DNA from: Methylibium sp. NZG | GTDB taxonomy: Bacteria; Pseudomonadota; Gammaproteobacteria; Burkholderiales; Burkholderiaceae_C | Direction: 5' to 3' | NCBI GenBank assembly: GCA_001263235.1 | Contig: LGRD01000032.1 | Location: forward strand, 186,001-250,000 | DNA length: 64,000 bases | Shown: piece by piece, positions 43,089 to 51,994 of the stretch | How positions within the stretch are numbered: position 1 is the first letter of the stretch | Layout: each line of letters begins with the position of its first letter | Notes under the pieces: model-generated | What the model was told of the DNA's origin: nothing | The model's input: the letters and a program-made list of their open reading frames with translations, nothing else | The model's database searches: none | Translations under genes and position numbers: made by a program

Positions 43089-43637
43089 ATGAACGCCACC
43101 GCCGCCCTGTCCTCCCCCTTCCAGCCCGCCTTGATGCCCACCGCTGGGGCCACCGTGTCGTGGAGCGAGATGGTGTCGCACCGCAGCTACCTGGTGCGCT
43201 TTGCGCAACGCCGGCTGCGCGACCCGATGCTGGCCGAAGACGCGGTGCAAGACGTGTTCGAGGCGGTGCTGTGCGGCCGGGCCGCCTTCGCCGGCCGCGC
43301 CGCGCTGCGCTCGTGGCTGACCGCGGTGCTGAAGAACAAGATCGTCGATGCGGTGCGCCGCAACGCCGGCACCGATCAACTCGACGATGAAACGATGGAC
43401 AGCGGCGCGCTGGCCATCGCGTGCCCCCAGCCGCAACCCGACCAGGTGGCCGAGCAACGCCAGTTGCTGGCCCGCGCGCTGGCGCGCATCGACGCGCTGC
43501 CGGCCGGGCTGCGCGATGCAATGCGCCTGCGCGTGCTGGAAGAGCAGTCCACCGAGTCGGTGTGTGCCCGGCTGGGCATCAGCGAAGACAACCTGTTCGT
43601 GCGCATGCACCGCGCCCGCAAGCACCTGCTGTCTTGA
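43089..43637 (+). CDS. ECF-type sigma-70 family RNA polymerase sigma factor
   Basis: 182 residues from ATG 43089, with AGGAG nine bases before it; an earlier ATG at 43080 is too close to that site. Sigma region 2 reads LVRFAQRRLRDPMLAEDAVQDVFEAVL, and region 4 LPAGLRDAMRLRVLEEQSTESVCARLGISEDNLFVRMHRAR in outline. No anti-sigma gene follows; the next gene is convergent and only seven bases away. The adjacent two-component system could control it. Confidence 0.9.
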   Translation: MNATAALSSPFQPALMPTAGATVSWSEMVSHRSYLVRFAQRRLRDPMLAEDAVQDVFEAVLCGRAAFAGRAALRSWLTAVLKNKIVDAVRRNAGTDQLDDETMDSGALAIACPQPQPDQVAEQRQLLARALARIDALPAGLRDAMRLRVLEEQSTESVCARLGISEDNLFVRMHRARKHLLS

Positions 43638-43643
43638 CCTGCG

Positions 43644-45393
43644 TCAGCCGCGCTGGGCGTGTTGGGCGCGTTGGGCGCGTTGGGCGTACAGGGCGTCCGC
43701 CACGATCCACTCCGCTGCGCGCTCGGCGATCATCAAGGTCGGCGCAGCGGTGTTGCCGCTGGTGATGCGCGGCATCACGCTGGCGTCGACCACGCGCAGC
43801 CGCGTCACGCCGTGCACGCGCAGGCGTGCATCGACGACGGCCAACGGGTCGGCCGCCGGGCCCATCTTGGCCGTGCCGACGGGGTGGAAGATCGTCGTGC
43901 CGATGTCGCCGGCCAGCTTCGCGAGTTCAGCGTCGCTCTGGAACTGCACGCCGGGCTTCACTTCGACCGGCCGATAAGGCGCCAGCGCCGGTTGCGCGAC
44001 GATGCGGCGCGTGAGGCGCAGGCTGTCGGCCGCGATGCGGCGGTCTTCGTCGGTGCTGAGGTAGTGCGGCGCGATGCTCGGCGGCTGCTGCGGGTCGGCA
44101 GACGCGATTTGCACGCGGCCGCGGCTCGTCGGGTTCAGGTTGCACACGCTGGCGGTGAAGGCGTTGAAGGTGTGCAGCGGCTGGCCGAACGCGTCGAGCG
44201 AGAGCGGCTGCACGTGGTACTCGAGGTTGGCGTGCGGCCGACTCGCGTCGCTGCGCGTGAAGGCGCCGAGCTGCGACGGCGCCATGCTCATCGGCCCGGT
44301 GCGCTTGAGCGCGTATTCCAGGGATCATCGCCTTGCCCCACAGCGAGCGCGCCTGCGTGTTGAGCGTCTTCACGCCCTCGACCTGGAAGACCGCGCGGAT
44401 CTGAAGATGGTCCTGCAGGTTCTCACCGACGCCGGGCAGCGGGTGTTCGACCGCGATGCCGTGCCGCTGCAGCAGCGGCGCCGGCCCGATGCCGGAGCGC
44501 TGCAACACCTGCGGCGTGCCCACGGCGCCAGCGCACAACAGCACTTCGCCGCCGGTGGCCGGCAGTTCGGCCCGCACCGGCGCGCCACCACCCGCGCGGC
44601 GCACCTCGACACCGACAGCGCGTCGGGCGCCGTTGCCGTTGCTGCCGTTGCTGCCGCCGCCTTCGGCCGCAGGCGCGAGCAGCACGCGCGTGATCTGCGC
44701 ACCGGTCCAGACTTCGAGGTTGCGGCGTCGCAGCGCCGGTCGCAGAAATGCCTTGCTCGCATTCCAGCGCACGCCGGCCCGCTGGTTGACCTCGAAGTAG
44801 CCGACGCCTTCGTTGTCGCCTCGATTGAAGTCGCTCGTCGGCGCAATGCCGCTTTGCTGCGCGGCTTCGGCGAACGCGTCGAGGATGTCCCAGCGCAGCC
44901 GCTGACGCTCGACGCGCCACTCTCCGCCGGCGCGCCGGCCGCTGGCGTCGAAGCCCGGCGCGGCGTGCAGCGCGTCGGCGCCACGGTGAGAGTCCTCGTG
45001 CTTCAGGAACGCGCCAAGGCACTCGGCCCAGCTCCAGCCGGGGTTGGCGCCGAAGCCGTCACCCCGACCCCAGCCGTCGTAGTCGCGCGCCTGGCCGCGG
45101 ATGTAGGTCATGCCGTTGATGCTGCTGCAGCCCCCCAGCACCTTGCCGCGCGGGTAGTTCAGGCGGCGGCCGTTCAGGCCGGGCTCGGGGTCGGTCTGGT
45201 AAAGCCAGTCGGTGCGCGGGTTGCCTATGCAGTAGAGATAGCCCAACGGGATGTTGATCCACACATAGTCGTCGTGGCCACCGGCTTCGATCAGCAGCAC
45301 GCGCTTCGTCCCGTCGGCACTCAAGCGGTTGGCGAGCAGGCAGCCGGCCGTGCCGGCGCCGCAGACGATGTAGTCGAACATCGGCTCGCTCAC
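43644..45393 (-). pseudogene. GMC family oxidoreductase (choline dehydrogenase-like), frameshifted
   Basis: An FAD-dependent GMC alcohol dehydrogenase read from ATG 45393: FDYIVCGAGTAGCLLANRL (FAD site), YPRGKVLGGCSSINGM and GAVGTPQVLQRSGIG. The frame fails at about 44320-44323, after LWGKAMI. The C-terminal part (LEYALKRTGPMSMAPSQ to the catalytic HPVGTAKMG and NTAAPTLMIAE) continues in another frame to 43644. Two bases missing within ATCC(C)TGG would restore the expected MIGLEYALK. A combined length of about 583 residues is normal. It could be a recent mutation or a sequence error. The last residues are a repetitive Ala-Gln-Arg tail. Confidence 0.85.
43652..43696. repeat. Five tandem 9-base units in the GMC gene's 3' end
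   Basis: Units GCTGGGCGT, GTTGGGCGC (twice), GTTGGGCGT and ACAGGGCGT lie head to tail. They encode the AQRAQRAQHAQR tail of the oxidoreductase on the minus strand and may vary in copy number. Confidence 0.7.
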
Positions 45394-45403
45394 GGCGGCC
45401 GCC

Positions 45404-46042
45404 TTACCGCACCGTGCTGGCCAGGATCGGGAACAGCTTGACCAGCCCGTCGGACATGACCTCGACGGCGAGTGCCGCCAGGATGAGCCCCATCAACCGC
45501 GTCATCACGTTGATGCCGGTCTTGCCCAGCACCTTGGCAATCCGCCCCGACAGGCTGAACGCCGCCCACACCGACAGCCCGATCACCACGCCGTAGCCGA
45601 CCAGGATCGCCTGCTCCCACCAGTGGCGCGTCTTGTCGGCGTAGATGATCATCGTGGAGATCGTGGCCGGCCCGGTGAGCAGCGGAATGGTCAGCGGCAC
45701 GATCGCGATGCTGGCGCCGGCGTCGACCTTGGTGTTGCCCTCGCTCACGTCTTCGGGGCGCGTCTCGGCCGGTTGTGCGTTGAGCATCTGCAGCGACGAG
45801 ATCAGCAGCAGCATGCCGCCGCCGACCTGGAACGACGCAAGCGAGATGCCGAAGAACTCGATGATCTTCAGCCCCGCCAGCGCGCTGACGGCAATCACCA
45901 CGAAGGCGCTGAACGCGGCCACGCGGATCGTGCTCTGGCGTTGGCGCCGGTCGAAGCCCAAGGTGAAGTGGATGAAGAACGGGATCGCGCCGATCGGGTT
46001 CACGATGGCGAGCAGCGCCACCAGCGGCTTGTAGATGTCCAT
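45404..46042 (-). CDS. MarC family integral membrane protein
   Basis: 212 residues with about six hydrophobic helices. The start YKPLVALLAIVNPIGAIPFFIHFTLG is the MarC/NAAT signature, and VPLTIPLLTGPATISTMIIYAD and VMTRLMGLILAALAVEVMSDGL follow. MarC proteins were linked to neutral amino acid transport, but no transport role is settled. It ends just before the GMC gene's start. Confidence 0.92.
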   Translation of the reverse strand: MDIYKPLVALLAIVNPIGAIPFFIHFTLGFDRRQRQSTIRVAAFSAFVVIAVSALAGLKIIEFFGISLASFQVGGGMLLLISSLQMLNAQPAETRPEDVSEGNTKVDAGASIAIVPLTIPLLTGPATISTMIIYADKTRHWWEQAILVGYGVVIGLSVWAAFSLSGRIAKVLGKTGINVMTRLMGLILAALAVEVMSDGLVKLFPILASTVR

Positions 46043-46081
46043 GCGCGATTGTGGAGCCGGCGTGGCCGCGCGCGTCGTGGC

Positions 46082-46891
46082 TCAGCCGAGCCCGGCCGCC
46101 AGTGCGCGCAGGTAGCGCAGGCCCGGCACAGCGCGTGCGCCGTACCAGCTGAGCAGCTCGCCGTCGACGAGGTCGGCACGGGCGTTCGGGCACAGGCGGC
46201 GTGCCTCGGTCAGGTGCGCGTCGCCGAACGCGTACGGCTCGGAGCTGAGCAGCACGCGCTGCACGTCGGCCAACCACGGCTCCGTGCCGTGCACCACGGG
46301 ATAGCGCGCCGCGCCGATCGCGCCGCCGTGCGTGGCCGGCAGGCTGTGCCAGTTCACGAGTGCGAGCATGTTAGACAGGTAGGTGTCGCGCGCCACCGTC
46401 ATCCACGGCTCACGCCAGATCAGGTAGAGCACGCGCTGCGGCGGGTGCGCCCCGGGACGGGTCAACGCCAGTTCGGCGCGCAAGTCCGCCAGCAGGGCCG
46501 ACGCGCGCTCGCGCACGTCGGCGACGTGGCCGAAGACCGCGACGAGCTGCTCCACCAGCGCCAGGTTGTCGTGCGGCGCGAGCGGGTGCGTGACGACGAT
46601 CTGCGGCGCGTCGGCACCCCAGCCGCGCAGCGCGTCGACCGTCTCGCGGCGGTTCTCGTCCACATTGACGAGAACGTGCGTCGGCGCGAGGCGCCGCAGC
46701 TTGGCCAGGTTCACGTCTTTCGTGCCACCGACCTTCGGCACCTGCGCCACGCTCTGCGCCGGGTGGATGCAGTAGCCGGTGCGCGCGACGAGGTGCTGCG
46801 CCAGGCCCAGCGCCACCACCAGCTCGGTGAGGCTGGGCACGAGGCTGGCGATGCACGGCGTGGGGGGCAGGGCGGCGGGAGGCGGAAGCAT
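46082..46891 (-). CDS. Cobalamin-binding protein, BtuF-like helical-backbone metal receptor
   Basis: 269 residues from ATG 46891. It has the BtuF-type fold: IASLVPSLTELVVALGLAQHLVART, KVGGTKDVNLAKLRRLAPTHVLVNVDENR, VLYLIWREPWMTVARDTYLSNML, and LSSEPYAFGDAHL. No signal peptide or lipobox is seen, and no BtuC/BtuD genes are adjacent, so it may be a stand-alone or cytoplasmic relative. The assignment is to the superfamily; vitamin B12 as ligand is inferred. Confidence 0.82.
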   Translation of the reverse strand: MLPPPAALPPTPCIASLVPSLTELVVALGLAQHLVARTGYCIHPAQSVAQVPKVGGTKDVNLAKLRRLAPTHVLVNVDENRRETVDALRGWGADAPQIVVTHPLAPHDNLALVEQLVAVFGHVADVRERASALLADLRAELALTRPGAHPPQRVLYLIWREPWMTVARDTYLSNMLALVNWHSLPATHGGAIGAARYPVVHGTEPWLADVQRVLLSSEPYAFGDAHLTEARRLCPNARADLVDGELLSWYGARAVPGLRYLRALAAGLG

Positions 46892-47086
46892 GATCGGCGG
46901 GACCCGGTGTAGGAGCGGGGATCGTCGTCCCCTCAGAAAACGACAATTGTTCTTGACAGGCATGCCACCGCAGACCCAATTCCCGTATATTCGGCAGCCT
47001 GTGCATGGACGCGGCGCCTTCGCTTGAATGGTTCACGATGGGTAGAAGCTCCACATGGTCTGTAGGAAATGGAAAGGGGCTCACCC

Positions 47087-47578
47087 ATGGGCAACAAACT
47101 TTACGTCGGTAACCTTGCGTACAGCGTGCGCGACGAAGATCTGCAACAAGCGTTCGCACAATTCGGTTCCGTCACGTCCGCCAAGGTCATGATGGATCGC
47201 GACACCGGCCGCTCCAAGGGCTTCGGCTTCGTGGAGATGGGCTCCGACGCCGAGGCGCAAGCCGGCATCAACGGCATGAACGGCCAGGCCCTCGACGGCC
47301 GCGCGCTGGTGGTCAACGAGGCGCGTCCGCGTGAAGAGCGTCCGGGCGGCTTCGGTGGCGGCGGGCGTTCCGGCGGTGGTGGCTTCGGTGGCGGCGGTGG
47401 CCGCTCCGGTGGCGGCGGCTTCGGCGGTGGTGGCGCTGGCGGCGGCGGTGGTTACGGCGGTGGTGGCGGTGGCCGCTCCGGCGGTGGTGGCGGCTACGGC
47501 GGTGGTGGCGGTGGCCGCTCCGGCGGTGGCGGCGGCTACGGCGGTGGTGGTGGCGGCGGAGGCCGCGGCGGCTACTGA
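47087..47578 (+). CDS. Glycine-rich RRM RNA-binding protein
   Basis: 163 residues from ATG 47087 with AAAGGGG upstream. One RRM (about residues 3-78) with RNP2 LYVGNL and RNP1 KGFGFVEM is followed by a tail of about 75 residues made of GGGGYGG, GGGRSGG and similar blocks. Bacterial RRM-Gly proteins bind RNA and are often cold-induced. The Gly tail is encoded by near-identical DNA repeats (47355-47575). TATATT at 46986-46991 may be its -10; a TTGACA at 46953 is too far (27 bases) to pair with it. Confidence 0.93.
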   Translation: MGNKLYVGNLAYSVRDEDLQQAFAQFGSVTSAKVMMDRDTGRSKGFGFVEMGSDAEAQAGINGMNGQALDGRALVVNEARPREERPGGFGGGGRSGGGGFGGGGGRSGGGGFGGGGAGGGGGYGGGGGGRSGGGGGYGGGGGGRSGGGGGYGGGGGGGGRGGY

Positions 47579-47608
47579 ACCGACCGAACAGCAAGCTCAA
47601 TCAAGAAG

Positions 47609-47637
47609 GCGGGGCGCGAAAGCGTCCCGCTTTTTTT
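47609..47637 (+). terminator. Rho-independent terminator after the RRM gene
   Basis: A nine-base stem (GCGGGGCGC / GCGTCCCGC, one G-U pair) with a GAAA tetraloop is followed by seven Ts at 47631-47637. It is a textbook terminator between convergent genes. Confidence 0.95.
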
Positions 47638-47647
47638 CTTGGGTGGT

Positions 47648-50041
47648 TCACAGCGCTTCGAACGAGACCTTGGCGAAGACCTCGCTGTCGCGCTGCGACC
47701 CGGGCCGTTGGCTTTGCCGGCTGGCGCCGATGCTGACGCTGCGCCCCACGCCCATGCGGCGCTGGAACACGAGCGACGTGGTGGTGGTCAACTCGTCGGC
47801 TGCACCCAGCGCCACGCTGGCATCGGCCGTGCGCTGGAAGCGGCTGGCCTGCCAGACCACCCGCAGCGCATCGCGCGCGCTGAAGTGCAGCACACCGAGC
47901 CAGCGCGCGTTGGTCTCGGTCAACGCGCGCGAGCCGTCGGGCGCGTTGACGAAGCTCTGCTGCCAGCGCTGTTGCGACTCGATGCCCCAGTCGCTGCCCC
48001 AGCCGTGGCTCAAACCGCCGCGCAGGTTCGCCTCCAGCAGCAGCACCGCGCCGCGACCGACGCGGTCGGCTTCGACATCGAGCCGGCGGCCGGCCTCGAA
48101 CTCGACGTTGAAGCGCGGAAACCACGGCGCCGGGTTGAACGCCAGCGCGCCTTGCGGCCCGCCGGTCGAGTGCAGCCGCCCGCCGGCGATGGCGCGCTCG
48201 GCGTTGATGTTGAGTTGCAGCCAGGCCTCGGTGTTGCGGCCCGCGGTGAGCCAGATGCCGGGGTGCATCAGGCGCGACACGAGCTCGCCGCCGTTGATCC
48301 CGTTCGTCGCGTCGGCCACGGCAGTCTTCTGCTGCACCCAGAAGTAGTTCTCGAACTCGTACGCGGTGAAACCGGGCAGCGCGACCTCGCCGTAGCGGCG
48401 AATCACCTCGGCCTGCAGCAGCTGCACGCCGGCCTGGTCGACGAAGCCGTTGTCGTTGCGAAAACGCGGGCTGGTGTGGCTGGCCTCCGCCGTGAAGGCC
48501 CAGCCCGGCACGCGGCGGAACCACGAGGCGAACAGGTGCTCGCCGCCTTCACGCGCGCCGCGCAGCGCTTGGCCGGCGGCGTCGAACAGCGCGCTCGTCT
48601 GCGACGCGAGCGCGCGCACGCGGAACTGCTGCGCTTCGCTGCTGCGCCACAGCACGTCGGCCCCGGCCACCTGGTTGCTGCGACCGTCGCCGTAGTCGCG
48701 CGCCGACAGCAAGCCGCCCACGCTGACCTCGCCGCGGTGCACGCGGCCGCGCAGCAGCGTGGCCTGCGAGCGCTCGTCCTGCCGGGCCGCGCCGGTGGCG
48801 TAGGCGCCGGGCAGCAGCACCAGGCCACCGCCGTCGTCGCGCAGGCTCAGGGCGGTGGCATCGGCCGTGGCGCCGCGCCAGGTGGCGCGCAGGCCCCAGC
48901 CGGGGTCGGTGACCGAGCGCGAGTAGAACGCCTTCAGCGGCAGGTCGAGCACGTCGGTGCTCTCCAGAAAGAACGGCCGCTTCTCGGGCACGCTGAGCGC
49001 AAAGCGGGTGTTGCCGGCGAGCTGCGGCACGTCGAGCTCGACCTGCGAGAAGTCGGGGTTCAGCGTGGCGTCGATGACCCAGTCGGCGCGTGGCCGCCAC
49101 TTGATCTGCGCGCCGAGCGCGGCGTCGCGTTCGCGACGTTTCTCCGGCACGCCGGCCGCGTTCGGCAATCCCGTCTGCTGCGTGGCGCGCAACGTGAGCT
49201 CGGGCCGCACCGACAGGAACGCATGGTCGCGCACGCGTTCGGTCAGCGCCTGCAGGCCGTCCACCTCTTGCAGCTCGGCGATGAAGCTCAGCGCGTTGCC
49301 GGTGAGCGGCGCACTCACGACCAGCGCGTTCACCTCGCGCGGGATGCTGCGGCCGACCATCAGCCGCCACGGCGCGCCGCCCTCGAACGGGTAGCGCAGC
49401 GACAGGAACGGCAGCCGCAGCTCGACGCTGTAGCCGTCTTCCAGGCGCTGCGTGGCGGCGTCGAGTTCGAAGTCGGGCGCAAAGTCTTCGGTGTCGGTGT
49501 CGGCGATGTACATGCCGTCGGCCACCACGCCGGCCGCGTTGACGCGCACGAACTGCGCCGAGCGGCGCGTGCCCACCGGGTCGAGCACGACGATGACGAA
49601 GTCCTGCTCGCGCTTGACCTCGTCACGCCGGATCAGCGGCGCGCGGATCAGCTCCGGCCGCGGGTCGAACGCGCGGATGCCGAAGACGATCGCGTGTTCT
49701 TCGACCACCACCTGCACCGTGGTGCGGTGGTCGGCCGGTGCGGGCAGGCCGTCGAGCGGCTTGTATTGGAAGAAGCGGTCGTGCTCGGGCGCCGACGCCC
49801 ACACCGGCTCGTCGAGCCGGCCGTCGATGCGCAGCGGCGGAGCGCCTGCTTCGAGGTGCACCGCGCGAGGGCGAAGTTGGGCCGCGACCGGCTCGACCGG
49901 TACCGCAGGCTGCGCTGACGCGTTGGCCGCGACCAGCACCGAACCCAGTGCGCCGAGCCACCCAACGCCGAAAACAAGGCCGGCGCGCGCTGCCACCAGC
50001 CGGCGCGCCGATGCACGGGCGCGCGAGAAGAACTCACACAT
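47648..50041 (-). CDS. DUF5916 domain-containing outer-membrane protein with a CBM9-like N-terminus
   Basis: 797 residues from ATG 50041 (GTG 50062 is possible). A signal peptide ends near ANASAQ. The N-terminal part (about 50-215) has the CBM9-like RIDGRLDEPVWASAPEHDRFFQ and FVRVNAAGVVADG. The remaining ~550 residues have alternating beta-strand patterns (ARDYGDGRSNQVAGADVLW, VLEANLRGGL-type), typical of a DUF5916 barrel, ending with a Phe-rich last strand (EVFAKVSFEAL). The function is unknown; surface polysaccharide or glycan binding is a guess. Confidence 0.8.
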   Translation of the reverse strand: MCEFFSRARASARRLVAARAGLVFGVGWLGALGSVLVAANASAQPAVPVEPVAAQLRPRAVHLEAGAPPLRIDGRLDEPVWASAPEHDRFFQYKPLDGLPAPADHRTTVQVVVEEHAIVFGIRAFDPRPELIRAPLIRRDEVKREQDFVIVVLDPVGTRRSAQFVRVNAAGVVADGMYIADTDTEDFAPDFELDAATQRLEDGYSVELRLPFLSLRYPFEGGAPWRLMVGRSIPREVNALVVSAPLTGNALSFIAELQEVDGLQALTERVRDHAFLSVRPELTLRATQQTGLPNAAGVPEKRRERDAALGAQIKWRPRADWVIDATLNPDFSQVELDVPQLAGNTRFALSVPEKRPFFLESTDVLDLPLKAFYSRSVTDPGWGLRATWRGATADATALSLRDDGGGLVLLPGAYATGAARQDERSQATLLRGRVHRGEVSVGGLLSARDYGDGRSNQVAGADVLWRSSEAQQFRVRALASQTSALFDAAGQALRGAREGGEHLFASWFRRVPGWAFTAEASHTSPRFRNDNGFVDQAGVQLLQAEVIRRYGEVALPGFTAYEFENYFWVQQKTAVADATNGINGGELVSRLMHPGIWLTAGRNTEAWLQLNINAERAIAGGRLHSTGGPQGALAFNPAPWFPRFNVEFEAGRRLDVEADRVGRGAVLLLEANLRGGLSHGWGSDWGIESQQRWQQSFVNAPDGSRALTETNARWLGVLHFSARDALRVVWQASRFQRTADASVALGAADELTTTTSLVFQRRMGVGRSVSIGASRQSQRPGSQRDSEVFAKVSFEAL

Positions 50042-50062
50042 GGTCTTGAACTTTCGCAGCAC

Positions 50063-50399
50063 CGCATGGCGCGCGCTGGTGAGCGCGCGTCGGACGGTGT
50101 TTGGTTTGATCGGGCCGACGTTCGCGCCCTTGCGCTTGTGCAGAGGGGCGCGGCAGCGTCGGCAAGCTGGGCCGGGCGGTGGGGCCCGGCGAGCGGCAAA
50201 TCAGGCGGTGCGAATCTTCAACATGGGAGCCTTCCTTGTTGCACCGAGTGCAACGGCTGACAGCAGAGGCGCGCAGTGTAGCCAGCGATGTGCGGTGCGT
50301 GGTTCGGGTTGTCCCGCGTGTTGCGCAGCATCAACGAGGCGGCGCAGCACGCATCGCGCAGCGCAACCGGCCTCTTGATTGGTGTCGCGGGCGATCAAC
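50063..50399. other. 337-base intergenic stretch with a palindrome and a hairpin
   Basis: No gene is convincing here. A perfect hairpin (CGCGCGCT / AGCGCGCG, loop GGTG) at 50070-50089 sits just upstream of the DUF5916 start on the minus strand. A perfect 17-base palindrome, GTTGCAC-CGA-GTGCAAC, lies at 50238-50254. Confidence 0.6.
50238..50254. promoter_or_regulatory. Operator-like palindrome GTTGCAC(N3)GTGCAAC
   Basis: A perfect inverted repeat of seven bases around CGA, in non-coding sequence about 180-200 bases upstream of the DUF5916 start. It looks like a binding site for a dimeric repressor. The binding protein is unknown. Confidence 0.5.
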
Positions 50400-51212
50400 T
50401 CAAGGATCGCTGGTCTGGCGCTGCTTCCGGCCGCGGCCGGCGAGCGCCCGGTCGTACACCGCGTTCGGCAACAAGCGCAACAGCTTGGCGACCACGCCCA
50501 TCTGCCACGGGATCACGCGGTAGCTGGCGCCGGCCTCGATGGCCTCGAAGGCCTTGTCGGCAAAGCGTTCGACCGGCATCAGGAACGGCATCGAATACGT
50601 GTTGCCGCTCGTCAGCGGCGTGGCAATGTAGCCGGGCACCACCGTCACGACCTTCACGCCACTCGGGCGCAGTTCGCCACGCAAGCTTTCGCAGTAGCTG
50701 ATGACGCCGGCCTTGCTGGAGCAGTAAGCGCCGTGCCCCGGCAGCCCGCGGATGCCCGCCACGCTGGCGATGCCCACGAGCCGGCCCGAGCCGCGCGCCG
50801 CCATCGCGGCGACGAAGGGCTGGAAGGTCGCGGCCATGCCGAGGTTGTTGGTGTCGAAGACGGAGCGCATCACTTCCAGGTCGGCAAACACCGCGGTGTC
50901 GATGCCCACGCTGATGCCGGCGCTGGCGATCACCACATCGGGCAGGCCCTGCGATTCGATGCAGGCGCGGCCGGCGGCAGTGATGCTCGCGACGTCACGC
51001 ACGTCCGCACCGTAGACCGACACCATCGACGCCGGCAGCTCCTTGGCCTGCGCCCAGGCTTCTACCTCGGCCGTGCGCCGGGCCACGAGCGCCAGGCGAT
51101 AGCCTGCCTGGTGAAAGCGCACCGCCAGCGCCTGCCCGATACCGCTGGATGCGCCGGTGATGAACACCAGCGGCAGGCTGGCAGTGCGGCCCGGCGTTCG
51201 GCCCGCGGTCAT
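50400..51212 (-). CDS. SDR family oxidoreductase coupled to lptC
   Basis: 270 residues. Rossmann motif ITGASSGIGQALA (about 18-30), VIASAGISVG, and active-site YCSSKAGV (Tyr about 163, Lys about 167). The hydrophobic C-terminus (VIPWQMGVVAKLLRLLPNAVYDRAL) is typical of SDRs near lipid or envelope genes, resembling 3-ketosphinganine-reductase-like enzymes. The ATG overlaps the lptC stop (ATGA), so it is co-translated with the LPS genes and takes the place where lptA is usual. Confidence 0.9.
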   Translation of the reverse strand: MTAGRTPGRTASLPLVFITGASSGIGQALAVRFHQAGYRLALVARRTAEVEAWAQAKELPASMVSVYGADVRDVASITAAGRACIESQGLPDVVIASAGISVGIDTAVFADLEVMRSVFDTNNLGMAATFQPFVAAMAARGSGRLVGIASVAGIRGLPGHGAYCSSKAGVISYCESLRGELRPSGVKVVTVVPGYIATPLTSGNTYSMPFLMPVERFADKAFEAIEAGASYRVIPWQMGVVAKLLRLLPNAVYDRALAGRGRKQRQTSDP

Positions 51213-51910
51213 GGCGCGGCTCCATTCCTGACGCCGCCGGTCGCCGCGCCGGCGCCCGGCGGCGTGAACTCCGCGCGGATGCGGCCCCGCAGTTGCAGCA
51301 CACGCGCCAGGTTGTCGTACTCCATCGCGTCGGCCGCCACCTGCGAGCGGCCGCGCAGCACCGTCACGGGCAGGTGCGAGCGCAACTGCTCGGTGTTTTG
51401 CAGCGCGTGCAGAAATTCGCCGCGGAACTCGATCGCTTCGTCTTTGCCGCTCGCTTCGCGCAGCACCGTGGCCCCGCCGGTCAACTGCACTTCGCTCGCG
51501 TCGGCGTTGGTCAGCGCGCGCCGGGCGCTGGCGATCGTCACGCGTCCGTCGGCGCCCATCGCGCGGATGCGCGGGTTGTCGATCTCCAGCGTGTCGGTGT
51601 CGGGGTAGTGGCGCAGTTCGTCGCCTTCGATCTGCACGCGCATCACGCCGTCGGGCCCGAACCGCTGCACGGTGAAGTTGTTCATCGTGTAGTCCGGCTC
51701 GTGGCGCGGTGGCGCCAGCCGGGCTTCTGTGTCGGCCACGGGAGTGCTCTTGACCAGCCACCAGGTGCCCAGCGCCAGCAGGCCCATCAGCAGCATCGGC
51801 AGGTAGGTCGACGCAAGCTGCAGCAGCCGTGTGCTCCACGGCGCATTCACCAGGCCCGGCGGCGCGGCAGGCGGCGGCAGGCTCAGCGGGTCGGCCAAGG
51901 GTTCGATCAT
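51209..51910 (-). CDS. lptC: LPS export ABC transporter periplasmic protein LptC
   Basis: 233 residues. A single membrane anchor (about 35-53, YLPMLLMGLLALGTWWLV) is followed by the LptC beta-jellyroll domain with PDYTMNNFTVQRFGPDG, YPDTDTLEIDNPRI and LPVTVLRGRSQVAADAMEYDN. LptC passes LPS from LptBFG to LptA. It follows kdsD-kdsC, the usual order. A Gly/Ala-rich extension ends the protein. Confidence 0.9.
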   Translation of the reverse strand: MIEPLADPLSLPPPAAPPGLVNAPWSTRLLQLASTYLPMLLMGLLALGTWWLVKSTPVADTEARLAPPRHEPDYTMNNFTVQRFGPDGVMRVQIEGDELRHYPDTDTLEIDNPRIRAMGADGRVTIASARRALTNADASEVQLTGGATVLREASGKDEAIEFRGEFLHALQNTEQLRSHLPVTVLRGRSQVAADAMEYDNLARVLQLRGRIRAEFTPPGAGAATGGVRNGAAP

Positions 51911-51994
51911 CGGAGTTCGCTCTGCGGCTCGCTCACCGCCCTGCGCTGGGCGATGTGCGCTGCGGCATCCGTGCTGAGGGCAACGCGGCGACGC

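Noticed and set aside
46953-46958. TTGACA as -35 for the RRM gene
   Set aside because: The nearest good -10 (TATATT, 46986) is 27 bases away, too far for a sigma-70 promoter.
47340-47575. Regular repeats that might suggest a CRISPR array
   Set aside because: Units are contiguous, in frame and code for glycine-rich protein; there are no unique spacers.
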